64,000 bases of DNA, from the NCBI RefSeq assembly GCF_000375645.1, contig NZ_AQWR01000003.1, positions 42,785 to 106,784 of the forward strand, given 5' to 3'. The position numbers and the translations under genes are program-made. Shown in pieces: positions 32,745 to 42,158 of the stretch (its first letter is position 1; every line of letters begins with the position of its first letter). The notes below the pieces were generated by a model. That model was not told the origin of the DNA and searched no databases. It saw only the letters and a program-made list of their open reading frames with translations. The DNA is from Porphyromonas bennonis DSM 23058 = JCM 16335 (GTDB lineage: Bacteria; Bacteroidota; Bacteroidia; Bacteroidales; Porphyromonadaceae).

Positions 32745-33243
32745 GAGGGGTGATAAGCTCCCTGTTCGGCAGTACGACAGGGAGAGCACCGATCTGATCA
32801 TCAGCATGCTCGGCCATAGTGAGCAGCTGTCCCACGTCCTGAGGAGGGAGGGCGCCTCGTCGGATGGAGGACACTCGGAGCCGGTTGTGGTCTTTGACGC
32901 TCTGGTACGAGATCGCTGTCGGGGTGGTGACAAATGTCGAAGTGTGGATATCGTCGTGGGGGTTAAGGGTCGTAAGGCGCGGCTGATAGAGTGCAAGCTG
33001 AGAGAGGCCTCGCGCAATACGAGTGTGAGCAAGATTGAGGGAAAGGTGTCCAGCACAGTGTCTATCATACATGAGCGTGCCTCAGATATTGTGGTTGACA
33101 AGCAGACCGATGTGATCTATTCGGATAGAGATGCCGGCCCGGCACTTCGCAAGTTCCACCGGCGCTACCCTACGTGTGGCGCATCCGACCTCCCCTTACG
33201 CGCCATGAAGGTCTCCGAGCTCATTCATACCCTCTTCGTATAG
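32716..33243 (+). CDS. Small PD-(D/E)xK-like nuclease candidate partnered with AAA ATPase
   Basis: A 175-residue protein I do not recognise by family. Residues 75-97 read SVDIVVGVKGRKARLIECKL, where Asp 78, Glu 92 and Lys 94 have the spacing of a PD-(D/E)xK nuclease active site (acid on one strand, ExK on the next). The rest is helical and basic (RRYPTCGASD, AMKVSELIHTLF). The ATG at 32716 lies inside the end of the ATPase gene, so translation is coupled. The pairing of an AAA_21 ATPase with a nuclease-like partner resembles two-gene antiphage systems, but no named system is recognised. Confidence 0.6.
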   Translation: MQGTERIRSERGDKLPVRQYDRESTDLIISMLGHSEQLSHVLRREGASSDGGHSEPVVVFDALVRDRCRGGDKCRSVDIVVGVKGRKARLIECKLREASRNTSVSKIEGKVSSTVSIIHERASDIVVDKQTDVIYSDRDAGPALRKFHRRYPTCGASDLPLRAMKVSELIHTLFV

Positions 33244-33346
33244 GTGTGGCCGAGCAACTGTCCTCTATTTCGGCGACCTGCCAGGGGTTGCACCCCTCTC
33301 GATTCGCACCCCACCCCCTGCCCTACCGCAACACCAATAAATGTGG

Positions 33347-33354
33347 TATCTTTG
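33347..33354 (+). promoter_or_regulatory. TAnnTTTG -7 promoter element at the head of the polysaccharide locus
   Basis: TATCTTTG lies 25 bases before a 33-codon leader ORF and 119 bases before the flippase ATG. Confidence 0.6.
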
Positions 33355-33379
33355 GGGCGATAATAACAAACATGACACC

Positions 33380-33481
33380 ATGAGGCGAGAGAGGGACACT
33401 TTCTTAGGCAGGAGCAAGGGGGGACGGGACTCCTGGCGTGGAGATACATTGGCTATAAACCATAGGATAGTCAATGGGTGA
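33380..33481 (+). CDS. Possible 33-residue leader peptide upstream of the flippase
   Basis: A short frame starts ATGAGGCGAGAG, encodes a strongly basic peptide (MRRERDTFLGRSKGGRDSW at its start) and stops at a TGA 5 bases inside the flippase gene. The overlap would couple its translation to the flippase. There is no homology to support it; it may be non-coding leader. Confidence 0.3.
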   Translation: MRRERDTFLGRSKGGRDSWRGDTLAINHRIVNG

Positions 33482-34778
33482 ACTCTCGTCGCATAATAAT
33501 CCGCTCCGGAGACTTTGGTCCACAGCCAAGGGGCACCGACTCATACTCGAGAACTTTCTCTCTCTTGGGCTGATCAATGTCCTCAATTCCTCCTTCCATC
33601 TGATTATCTACCCCATCCTCATCCGCCGAGTGGGGGCTGAGACCTACGGGACATATGTCTATGCCTTCTCGATCGTCAATTATTTCACCACGCTAGTCAC
33701 CTATGGACTGGATATGATCGGGACGCGCTACCTGGCGATCTACGACCGTGATGATGACCTGGAGGGCAAGTCGCGGATCACTTCTCTAATGGTGTCCAGC
33801 AAGTTCTATTTGGCCTTGCTTGCTTTACTAATCTTTTCGCCCATAGCTCTCTTCATCGAGTCTCTAGAACCTCTACGACCACTCCTCTGGGCAAATTTTC
33901 TCGTGGTCGTCTCATATATTTTCATGCCAGGCTGGTACTACATAGGCATCCAGAATACCCGTCCTTATCTTAACATACAGGTGATCACCAAGATACTATT
34001 AGTTCTTGCCATCATCTTCTTAGTCATCGATGCATCCGATGTAACGCTCTATGCCCTCCTTGTCTCGATTAATATGATCATTTTTTCCCTGCTATCCTTT
34101 ATATATATTGCGAAGAAGGAGAAACTTTTAATTGTGGGATATTCGGTGTCAAAATGTCTTTCGCTGCTTAAGGAGTCAACACCACTATTCCTCTCGAATA
34201 TGCTCTTCACAGTCAAGTCGGCAGGGCTAAACTTGGTGATTGGCAATATGTTTGGAATGACCACTCTCACGGGATACGATTTTTCAATGAAGATTGTCAG
34301 CAATGTTACATTCCTTGCAAAACAACTCAACACTGCACTATTCCCCTCAATCAGTGGACATTATACTCAGACAAAAATATGGAAACTATTGAAGATCGAG
34401 TCTGTATTAGGAATCACCATAACAGCTCTATTGATTTTGCTAGCTAAGCCAATAATATGGATAATGGGCAATGGCCCAATTGAATCAATTGTCCTTCCTC
34501 TCTTCATTGTTCTATCAACATTGGTTCCAACCTGGCTGATATCAGGTTTCTTCATAGAGCTGGTTTTGACAGCGAATGGAAAGAACAGAGAGGTTTTTTA
34601 CAACCAATTAATTTCTCTTGGAATCATCTCTGTAGGTGTTGGGATCGCCTATCTCTCTGACGTTAGCATTCTGGGATTATCCGTGATTGTCGTGCTCGCA
34701 GGAATTCTGGAGGTGTCATTTCTCTATTGGATGGCACGTCGACTTAATTTATTGAACAAGAACGGTCATACACAGTAA
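33474..34778 (+). CDS. Wzx-type oligosaccharide flippase
   Basis: A 434-residue integral membrane protein with about 12 hydrophobic segments and the polysaccharide-biosynthesis/MOP flippase pattern: NFLSLGLINVLNSSFHLIIYPILIRRVGAETYG at the N-terminus, then the NYFTTLVTYGLDMIGTRYLA helix. It would move lipid-linked repeat units across the inner membrane. The start is fixed because an in-frame TAG lies 6 bases upstream. The first third is GC-rich like the chromosome; from about 33.8 kb the sequence becomes AT-rich, suggesting a recombination boundary inside the gene. Confidence 0.88.
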   Translation: MGELSSHNNPLRRLWSTAKGHRLILENFLSLGLINVLNSSFHLIIYPILIRRVGAETYGTYVYAFSIVNYFTTLVTYGLDMIGTRYLAIYDRDDDLEGKSRITSLMVSSKFYLALLALLIFSPIALFIESLEPLRPLLWANFLVVVSYIFMPGWYYIGIQNTRPYLNIQVITKILLVLAIIFLVIDASDVTLYALLVSINMIIFSLLSFIYIAKKEKLLIVGYSVSKCLSLLKESTPLFLSNMLFTVKSAGLNLVIGNMFGMTTLTGYDFSMKIVSNVTFLAKQLNTALFPSISGHYTQTKIWKLLKIESVLGITITALLILLAKPIIWIMGNGPIESIVLPLFIVLSTLVPTWLISGFFIELVLTANGKNREVFYNQLISLGIISVGVGIAYLSDVSILGLSVIVVLAGILEVSFLYWMARRLNLLNKNGHTQ

Positions 34779-34859
34779 CTACTGAATTGAGAAGTGCCTA
34801 TAGATAATGATCCCGAAAGGTGAGCAGTATCCAAAGTGTAGTGAATAATAGTAAGAAAA

Positions 34860-36152
34860 ATGAGATCGCTTTTAAAAATCACACTTTTCATATTTTTGGC
34901 AGAGCTACTACTCTCCGTGATCACGCCATTAACATATCCGGGTGCATACCAGCTCTATGCCTACGTATTGCACTGTCTGATATTTGGTCTATTCTATTTT
35001 GGATATAAGTCAAGAAAGAGGATTACATCGCCAATAACATCTAACAGAGGGCAAAAACAGAGTGAGGAAAAGGTGAAACTCCGCTCATTGTGGCTACTTA
35101 CCCTGATAACATTTATATTCGTCTCTCTATATATCAATTTCTATACTGGGAATAGTATCTTAACTGTGTTCTCGTCTCTTCTGCTGAATCAAACTGGCGC
35201 TGAAAGTTTGTATTACACATATCAGAGGCACTTCGCAGAAAATCAGCTGGCTACATTCAGTCTTGAAAAACTCCCATATATAATAATCTATCCAATCCTG
35301 AAGCTAGGATTTTACTGCGTAACATTACATTTGATCTCACACCGTCAGATGTCCAAAAAGGTGGTTATACCAGTCACTATACTTTTTCTATTATTTCTGA
35401 CGATAGGGTTAGCGAGAGGAACCTCCCTAGAATTATTTGAGCTGGCCTGTTTTCTAATGTTTTGTGTGGTATTTGCCTTCCAGAAGAATCCGGACAAGAA
35501 ATCTAGACGGAAATTAGTTCTATTGTCACTTCTACCCATTCTCGCATATCTTCTTTTCGACCATTTCAAAGCCATGAGATACGAGGATGGTATCATTGTA
35601 ACTAGTACAGAAGGAGAAACATTTGTGCTTGATCAAGACTCATTTCTGGCCAACAATTTCCCCTGGCTATTTAATGTACTACGTTCCCTTTCAAGCTATT
35701 TCATGTTCGGCTTCTATTATATTAGCCATTGTTTTAATGATCTGTGGTTGCAGTCAATAGAGGGATTTATTTCGCTTCTCGTACCAATGGGGACACCCAT
35801 TTTTTTCTCACCAGACAATACGAAAGAGCTTCTTGATGGGACCTATATCAATTTTGGAGTTAGGTGGGTTCCGGATATTGTCTTATTGATTGAGCGCTTT
35901 GGTCTGATTTTCTCATTGACCTTCATATATCTCTTAGGCAAATTTACCCACGTGCTGGACGACAAATTTCGCAAGTCAGACAATACTATTTATGTCTGTA
36001 TGCTGTTTTTTATTTTGGTTCAAATGGCGTCGTTCTCAGTAGGTAACTTTATCTCATCCTCGAGTTCTAATATATTGATGGTCATTTTATGTGTCTTTCT
36101 CGTTTTCAACCCATCGTGGTACCGAAGACTAGAAAGAATGTTTTTTCCATGA
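34860..36152 (+). CDS. Wzy-like O-antigen/capsule polymerase
   Basis: A 430-residue membrane protein with about 10-12 hydrophobic helices and a longer extracytoplasmic loop near residues 245-300 (YEDGIIVTSTEGETFVLDQD). Polymerases of this kind join oligosaccharide units in the periplasm and share little sequence; the call rests on topology, AT-rich composition and position after wzx. It ends with an ATGA overlap with the next glycosyltransferase. Confidence 0.72.
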   Translation: MRSLLKITLFIFLAELLLSVITPLTYPGAYQLYAYVLHCLIFGLFYFGYKSRKRITSPITSNRGQKQSEEKVKLRSLWLLTLITFIFVSLYINFYTGNSILTVFSSLLLNQTGAESLYYTYQRHFAENQLATFSLEKLPYIIIYPILKLGFYCVTLHLISHRQMSKKVVIPVTILFLLFLTIGLARGTSLELFELACFLMFCVVFAFQKNPDKKSRRKLVLLSLLPILAYLLFDHFKAMRYEDGIIVTSTEGETFVLDQDSFLANNFPWLFNVLRSLSSYFMFGFYYISHCFNDLWLQSIEGFISLLVPMGTPIFFSPDNTKELLDGTYINFGVRWVPDIVLLIERFGLIFSLTFIYLLGKFTHVLDDKFRKSDNTIYVCMLFFILVQMASFSVGNFISSSSSNILMVILCVFLVFNPSWYRRLERMFFP

Positions 36153-37444
36153 AAAAGATAATCGTTTTCAGCCATAATTGTTTTTCTGAGACACAGAATA
36201 ATGGAAAAACATTAAGTGCCATCTTTGGAAGTATTGGGAAAAACCGTATCGCTCAGCTTTTCATCTCTACTCGAGAGATGCCTTCTTCAGACGGAGTCGC
36301 AGACAAGTACTTTTTAATCTCCGATAGAGACCTAGTCAATTCAGCTATTCACCACCGCCCCTTTGGGCATGAGATAGTGGGAACAGGTTCTGAAGCAGGA
36401 ATTCGGAATAATTCGCATTCTCATAAGCCATTAGGGAAACGTAATATCATTACTATTTGGTTACGGGAGATCGTTTGGCTCATACTCTTCAGATTTAAGA
36501 GTAAGCATCTTCTGTCTTGGATAAAGGAGCAAGATCCTGGAGTGTTGTTCTACTTATCAGGTGATGCTATATTCTCTCAGTCAGTTACACGTTATCTGGC
36601 CTCTGAACTCAATCTACCCATTCTTGTATACGTCACTGACGATTATCTGGTTTATAACAAACCTCGTCTCACTAGTCCGCTTAAATGGCTACACCACCGC
36701 TTTCTCTCTAAGTCAGCAAGAAAGCTGTTCAATAACAGCGAAAATGTTTTTGTCATTAGCGAGCGTATGAAGGAAGTATATGACGATAAATATCAGATTA
36801 CTTCCACTATTCTAAGAAATACAGTTCCTTTCCTACCCTTCTCATATAACAAGGCGATTCGGGACGGCTCTGTAGTGACTATTGGCTATTACGGTAGCCT
36901 TGCACTTGGTCGAGATGAACAACTAATATCCCTTGCAAATCTGCTGAGAGAAATTGATCTCCCTCAAGAGGTCAAAGTAATTCTGGATGTGTATACCTTT
37001 TCTCCAACGACTAGTAAGACAATTAGGAAATTTGATGAATCTGGCATAATACTACACAATGGTCTAAATCAAGAGAAGATGAAGTCCTCCATAAAGGAGC
37101 ATGACATCCTCCTTCTCGTGGAGAGTGATAAAAGGCGGTACACTAATTTGACGATGCTATCATTCTCCACAAAGATTACTGAGTACATGATCATGTCTCG
37201 CCCTATCCTTGCATATGGGCCCTCAGAGATTGGGTCAATGTACTTTATTACCGAAAATGGTTGTGGAGTTCATGTGAATAGCAGATCTCCCAGCAGAGAT
37301 CAGATCTTACAGGTGCACAATCTAATATCTTCATCTAATTTTAGAGAGGAACTTGCAAGAAAGGCATATGAAGTTGCTATTCGTAAGTTTGACCCAGAAG
37401 ATCAAAGCGATAAATTTCAGACAATCATAAATAAACACATATAA
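36149..37444 (+). CDS. Glycosyltransferase, family 4-like
   Basis: A 431-residue GT-B fold glycosyltransferase. After MKKIIVFSHNCFSETQNNGK comes the acceptor-binding domain. The second domain starts VTIGYYGSLALGRDEQL and carries the donor site KITEYMIMSRPILAYGPSEIG, where the E/KITEYM segment is the usual nucleotide-sugar region. The start is set by the ATGA overlap with the polymerase gene. Like its neighbours it is AT-rich. Donor and acceptor are unknown. Confidence 0.82.
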   Translation: MKKIIVFSHNCFSETQNNGKTLSAIFGSIGKNRIAQLFISTREMPSSDGVADKYFLISDRDLVNSAIHHRPFGHEIVGTGSEAGIRNNSHSHKPLGKRNIITIWLREIVWLILFRFKSKHLLSWIKEQDPGVLFYLSGDAIFSQSVTRYLASELNLPILVYVTDDYLVYNKPRLTSPLKWLHHRFLSKSARKLFNNSENVFVISERMKEVYDDKYQITSTILRNTVPFLPFSYNKAIRDGSVVTIGYYGSLALGRDEQLISLANLLREIDLPQEVKVILDVYTFSPTTSKTIRKFDESGIILHNGLNQEKMKSSIKEHDILLLVESDKRRYTNLTMLSFSTKITEYMIMSRPILAYGPSEIGSMYFITENGCGVHVNSRSPSRDQILQVHNLISSSNFREELARKAYEVAIRKFDPEDQSDKFQTIINKHI

Positions 37445-37458
37445 ATACTACAGAACTC

Positions 37459-38532
37459 ATGAGTGTATTTGCAGACAAGACCCTCCTGATCACAGGAGGT
37501 ACAGGTTCGTTCGGGAGTGCTGTCCTGCGGCGCTTCCTGGACACAGACATCAAGGAGATCCGTATCTTCTCACGCGATGAGAAGAAGCAAGATGATATGC
37601 GTCACCGCTATCAGACGGATAAGATCAAGTACTACATCGGAGACGTAAGAGAGAGGGAGTCCGTGGATGGTGCAATGACCGGTGTGGACTACGTCTTCAA
37701 TGCTGCGGCACTTAAGGAGGTGCCCAGCTGCGAATTTTTCCCCATGGAGGCGGTGAAGACCAATATCTTCGGCACCCATAATGTCATCGAGTCCGCCGTG
37801 GCTCATGGGGTAAAGAGTGTGGTCGTACTCTCTACAGATAAGGCTGCCTACCCTATCAATGCGATGGGTATGACGAAGGCGCTGGATGAGAAAGTGGCTA
37901 TAGCTAAGGGGCGATCCCTTGGGGCCGATGCTGCCACCACCATCTGCTGTACCAGATATGGTAACGTCATGGGGAGCCGTGGGTCGGTGATCCCTCTCTG
38001 GGTAGATCAGATCAAGCACGGCAAGCCAATCACCATCACGGATCCCAACATGACCCGCTTTATGATGACGCTGGATAATGCTGTCGACCTTGTGGTCTTT
38101 GCCTTCCAGCATGCGTCTAATGGGGATCTTTTCGTCCAGAAAGCTCCAGCCGCCACCCTCGAGGTGCTTGCACAGGCTCTGATAGAGCTCTATGGGACTA
38201 TAGATAGTTCTTACAAGAAGACTGATGTCAAGATCATCGGTACTCGCCACGGAGAGAAGCTCTATGAGACCTTGGTAACTCATGAGGAGATGGCACGAGC
38301 CATTGATATGGGTAACTACTATAGGATACCGAGTGACACAAGGGATCTGAACTACGATAAGTACTTCACCGAGGGAGATCAGGATATCTCAAGGATCAAT
38401 GACTACCACTCACACAACACTGAGAGGCTATCTGTCGAGGAGATGAAGGAGTTGCTCAAGGAACTTCGCTTTGTGCGAGTGGACCTCGGTCTAGAGGGAG
38501 CTACTAGGAGTACTGAGATCGTAAGTGAGTAA
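37459..38532 (+). CDS. capE: CapE/FnlA-type UDP-GlcNAc 4,6-dehydratase/5-epimerase
   Basis: An extended SDR of 357 residues that starts the UDP-N-acetyl-L-fucosamine pathway. It has the glycine motif TGGTGSFGSAVLRRFL, IFSRDEKKQDDMR typical of CapE/FnlA, and NAAALKEVPSCEFFPMEAVKTN. The catalytic region LSTDKAAYPINAMGMTKALDEK has Met in place of the usual SDR Tyr, as in this subfamily. The enzymes for steps 2 and 3 follow directly (capF, capG), so the assignment is strong. Confidence 0.92.
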   Translation: MSVFADKTLLITGGTGSFGSAVLRRFLDTDIKEIRIFSRDEKKQDDMRHRYQTDKIKYYIGDVRERESVDGAMTGVDYVFNAAALKEVPSCEFFPMEAVKTNIFGTHNVIESAVAHGVKSVVVLSTDKAAYPINAMGMTKALDEKVAIAKGRSLGADAATTICCTRYGNVMGSRGSVIPLWVDQIKHGKPITITDPNMTRFMMTLDNAVDLVVFAFQHASNGDLFVQKAPAATLEVLAQALIELYGTIDSSYKKTDVKIIGTRHGEKLYETLVTHEEMARAIDMGNYYRIPSDTRDLNYDKYFTEGDQDISRINDYHSHNTERLSVEEMKELLKELRFVRVDLGLEGATRSTEIVSE

Positions 38533-38545
38533 TCTCTCTGAGGAA

Positions 38546-39757
38546 ATGAAGGTACTAGTAACAGGAGCCAAGGGCTTCGTGGGGAGAAATCTCTGTGAAG
38601 AGCTGAAGAATATTCGTGATGGCAAGGCTCGCCACTATGGTGACCTGTCTGTGGATCAGGTATATGAGTACGACATTGACTCTACTCGTGAGGACCTGGA
38701 TAGATATTGCTCCGACGCAGACTTTGTCTTTAATCTCGCAGGGGTCAATCGCCCTAAGGACGAGCGGGAATTTATGGAGGGAAACTTCGGCTTCGCCTCT
38801 ACACTCTTGGATACCCTGAGGGATCATGATAATCACTGCCCTGTGATGCTCAGCAGCTCTATACAAGCTACCCTCATAGGACGCTATGCGGAGAGCGACT
38901 ATGGGCGATCCAAGAAGGCCGGCGAGGAGCTATTCTTTGACTACGGCAAAGAGACCGGCTCTGATGTGCTCGTCTATCGATTTCCTAACCTCTTTGGGAA
39001 GTGGTGTCGCCCCAATTACAATTCCGTGATAGCTACATTCTGTCACAATATGGCGCAGGACCTGCCTATTCAGGTCAACGATCCCACCACGGAGCTCGAG
39101 CTGCTCTACATTGATGACTTAGTTTCAGAGATGATCGAGGCGATGCAGGGGAGACCTCACCGCTGCGATTACGGTGGATTGACTCCCATTGCCTCTCCTA
39201 AGGGGTGCTATTGCTACTGCCCCGTCACTTATCGAGTCACTCTCGGTGAGATAGTGGATCTTCTAGAGCGCTTCCGTGACCTGCCCAAGACACTCCTGAT
39301 CCCAAGCATCCCGGAGGGGTCCTTTGCGAAGAAACTCTTCAGTACTTACTTAAGCTACCTCCCGAGAGAGAAAGCTATCTATGATCTGAGTATGAATACG
39401 GATCATCGTGGATGCTTCACCGAACTGATCCGCACACCTACAACGGGTCAGGTAAGCATCAATATCAGTAAGCCCGGGATCACTAAGGGTGAGCACTGGC
39501 ACCACTCAAAGTGGGAGCTCTTCATCGTCGTGAAGGGGCATGCCCTGATACAAGAGCGTATGATTGGCACGGATGAGCTGATCGAGTACGAGGTGTCCGG
39601 GGATCACATTCAGTCGGTCTATATGCTTCCCGGATATACCCACAATATCATCAATCTCTCAGAGACAGAGGATCTCGTGACTGTGATGTGGGCTAATGAA
39701 CTATTTAATCCTGACTTACCTGATACCTTTGCTGAGCCGGTAGAACCCAAGAATTAA
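38546..39757 (+). CDS. capF: CapF/FnlB-type bifunctional reductase with cupin domain
   Basis: A 403-residue enzyme that reduces the CapE product toward UDP-FucNAc. The N-terminal SDR domain (MKVLVTGAKGFVGRNL, NLAGVNRPKD, SDYGRSKKAGEELFF with the YxxxK pair) is followed from about residue 285 by a cupin domain. The cupin includes ISKPGITKGEHWHHSKWELFIVVKG, whose His residues bind metal in CapF. I chose the ATG at 38546; an in-frame GTG at 38525 overlaps capE and would add seven residues. Confidence 0.92.
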   Translation: MKVLVTGAKGFVGRNLCEELKNIRDGKARHYGDLSVDQVYEYDIDSTREDLDRYCSDADFVFNLAGVNRPKDEREFMEGNFGFASTLLDTLRDHDNHCPVMLSSSIQATLIGRYAESDYGRSKKAGEELFFDYGKETGSDVLVYRFPNLFGKWCRPNYNSVIATFCHNMAQDLPIQVNDPTTELELLYIDDLVSEMIEAMQGRPHRCDYGGLTPIASPKGCYCYCPVTYRVTLGEIVDLLERFRDLPKTLLIPSIPEGSFAKKLFSTYLSYLPREKAIYDLSMNTDHRGCFTELIRTPTTGQVSINISKPGITKGEHWHHSKWELFIVVKGHALIQERMIGTDELIEYEVSGDHIQSVYMLPGYTHNIINLSETEDLVTVMWANELFNPDLPDTFAEPVEPKN

Positions 39758-39765
39758 CTGAGACT

Positions 39766-40944
39766 ATGAAAAAGGACTATTCAGACACTCGCTTCAAGGA
39801 TAATGGGAAGCTCAAGTTGCTTATAATTGTAGGTACACGCCCCGAGATCATACGCCTCTCTGCGGTGATCACTAAGTGTAGGATCTACTTTGACGTGCTT
39901 CTGGCTCACACCGGGCAGAATTACGACTACAATCTCAATGGAATCTTCTTCCGTGATCTCAATCTTGCCGAGCCTGAGGTCTATATGGAGGCTGTGGGAG
40001 ATGACTTGGGGTCAACCATAGGGAACATTATCGATGCCTCATACAAATTGATGTCTGCTACTAAGCCGGATGCTGTCTTAGTGCTGGGAGACACCAATAG
40101 TTGCCTGAGCGTCATACCGGCGAAACGGTTGCATATCCCTATCTTCCATATGGAGGCGGGGAATAGGTGTAAGGATGAGAATCTGCCTGAGGAGACAAAT
40201 CGCCGCATCGTAGACATTATCTCTGATGTCAATATGGCTTATAGTGAACAGGCGAGAACCTATCTGCATGACTGTGGTCTCCCTAAGGAGCGTACCTATG
40301 TCACCGGGTCTCCGATGGCTGAGGTACTTCGTGCCAATCTGTCAGAGATAGAAAGCTCGGACGTACATCAGCGGCTTGGACTTGAAAAAGGTAGGTATAT
40401 CCTCCTGAGTGCACATCGAGAGGAGAATATCGATAGTGAGAAGAATTTCTTAAGTCTCTTCTCCGCCATCAATAAAATGGCAGAGAAGTACGATATGCCC
40501 ATCCTCTACTCTTGCCATCCACGCTCACGCAAGAGGCTGGAAGCATCCGGCTTCCAGCTCGATGCTCGTGTCATAGCGCATCAGCCACTCGGCTTCCATG
40601 ACTATAACTGCCTTCAGATGAATGCTTTTGCAGTAGTGTCAGATAGCGGTACACTCCCGGAGGAGAGTTCTTTTTTCCTCAGTGTGGGTCACCCCTTCCC
40701 CGCCATCTGCATACGCACCTCGACGGAGCGGCCTGAGGCGCTTGACAAGGGGTGCTTCATCATTGCCGGCATAGATACAAAAAGCCTACTACAGGCGGTA
40801 GATGTGGCCGTGGAGATGAATCGGAATGGTCACCAAGGGATCCCTGTGCCTACCTATGTGGATGAGAATGTGTCGGATAAGGTGGTAAAAATCATCCAGA
40901 GCTATACCGGCATAGTGGATCGAATGGTATGGCGCAAGTTTTAG
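39766..40944 (+). CDS. capG: CapG/FnlC-type UDP-sugar 2-epimerase
   Basis: A 392-residue WecB-superfamily 2-epimerase, the last step to UDP-N-acetyl-L-fucosamine. Family motifs are LIIVGTRPEIIRLSAVI, AHTGQNYDYNLNGIFF, VLGDTNSCLS, FHMEAGNRC, SAHREENIDS and the SDSGTLPEES loop. WecB itself has the same motifs, but the order capE-capF-capG makes the FucNAc role most likely. It is 8 bases after capF and 3 bases before the next gene. Confidence 0.92.
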   Translation: MKKDYSDTRFKDNGKLKLLIIVGTRPEIIRLSAVITKCRIYFDVLLAHTGQNYDYNLNGIFFRDLNLAEPEVYMEAVGDDLGSTIGNIIDASYKLMSATKPDAVLVLGDTNSCLSVIPAKRLHIPIFHMEAGNRCKDENLPEETNRRIVDIISDVNMAYSEQARTYLHDCGLPKERTYVTGSPMAEVLRANLSEIESSDVHQRLGLEKGRYILLSAHREENIDSEKNFLSLFSAINKMAEKYDMPILYSCHPRSRKRLEASGFQLDARVIAHQPLGFHDYNCLQMNAFAVVSDSGTLPEESSFFLSVGHPFPAICIRTSTERPEALDKGCFIIAGIDTKSLLQAVDVAVEMNRNGHQGIPVPTYVDENVSDKVVKIIQSYTGIVDRMVWRKF

Positions 40945-40947
40945 ACC

Positions 40948-42156
40948 GTGAACATCTTATTCTTCTCCACAGTCCGCATTGATATTGAGGATCGGAGCTC
41001 GCTCTATGGCGGACTCTTGCGCTTCTTTATCGAGAAGGGGCATAAAGTCTGTGCGGTCTCTCCCATTGAGCGTAAGAATGGGCAACGAACCTACTTGCGG
41101 CAAGGAGAGTCGTATGAACATCTCTTTGTGAGATCGCTTAATATTTTTGAGACTTCGAAAGTCGAGAAAGGGCTCTCCTACATTACTCTAGAGTATCTCT
41201 TCCGGCATGCCATAGCTAAGTATTGGAAGGAGCGACATTTTGATCTGATCCTCTATCCGACGCCTCCACCCATCTTCAGCCACCTGATCGGCTGGTGCAA
41301 GAAGGAGTATAGTGGGTCGATTAGCTATATGATGCTGAAAGACATTTTCCCTCAGAACGCAGTTGACCTGGGGATGATGTCTCCCGGTGGCGTAACACAT
41401 CGTTTCTTCAAGAAGCTCGAACTGGCCACGATGCATGCTTCTGACTACATTGGCTGTATGTCACCTGCCAATGTGGAGTACGTGAGAGCACACTACCCTT
41501 CTTTGCCCCCTTCTCGCATAGAGATCTGCCCAAATACATCTTTCCCCACTACACTAAAGGAATCCCACGATAGTAAGGAGATAAGATGTCAATTGGGACT
41601 GCCGATCGATAAGGTACTCTTTGTCTACGGAGGTAATCTCGGCAAGCCCCAAGGCATACCTCACCTCTTGGACTGCATACGTGCGTGCCAAGGGAAGGAG
41701 GCTCACTTTGTGATCATCGGCAAGGGAACGGAATATGGTTTGGTGGAACGTTATATCCTCGAGCATAATCTGTCCAACGCTACTCTGATGCCACACCTTC
41801 CGGCAGAGAAGTACAATCACTTGTTAACGGCGTGTGATGTCGGGCTGATCTCCTTGGATGGTCGGTTCACCTTTCCAAACTTCCCATCGCGCCTTCTTGG
41901 CTATCAGGGAATAGGACTTCCTATCCTCGCTGTGACTGATCGAGTTAGTGATATCGGTCAGATCATCGAGAAAAACGGCTTTGGCAAGTGGTGTCCCGCT
42001 GATAGTACCGATTCATTTTCCAAGGCAGTTGACCTATTCATTGCTAATAGTGATCAGTTACCGAAGTGGGGTGCTTCTGGACACCGCTATATGCTGGACC
42101 ACTACACTCATGAAGTTGCGTATAATACGATTATGTCTCACTTCCCCGCCCTTTGA
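40948..42156 (+). CDS. wbuB: WbuB-like glycosyltransferase (probable L-FucNAc transferase)
   Basis: A 402-residue GT4-type glycosyltransferase starting at GTG, 3 bases after capG. It opens MNILFFSTVRIDIEDRSSLYGGLLRFF. It has YPTPPPIFSHLIGWCK and MLKDIFPQNAVDLGMM, characteristic of WbuB-type enzymes, then VLFVYGGNLGKPQGI and FPSRLLGYQGIGLPILA. The gene regularly follows FnlABC in other capsules, where it transfers L-fucosamine. Linkage is not predictable. Confidence 0.85.
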   Translation: MNILFFSTVRIDIEDRSSLYGGLLRFFIEKGHKVCAVSPIERKNGQRTYLRQGESYEHLFVRSLNIFETSKVEKGLSYITLEYLFRHAIAKYWKERHFDLILYPTPPPIFSHLIGWCKKEYSGSISYMMLKDIFPQNAVDLGMMSPGGVTHRFFKKLELATMHASDYIGCMSPANVEYVRAHYPSLPPSRIEICPNTSFPTTLKESHDSKEIRCQLGLPIDKVLFVYGGNLGKPQGIPHLLDCIRACQGKEAHFVIIGKGTEYGLVERYILEHNLSNATLMPHLPAEKYNHLLTACDVGLISLDGRFTFPNFPSRLLGYQGIGLPILAVTDRVSDIGQIIEKNGFGKWCPADSTDSFSKAVDLFIANSDQLPKWGASGHRYMLDHYTHEVAYNTIMSHFPAL

Positions 42157-42158
42157 TC

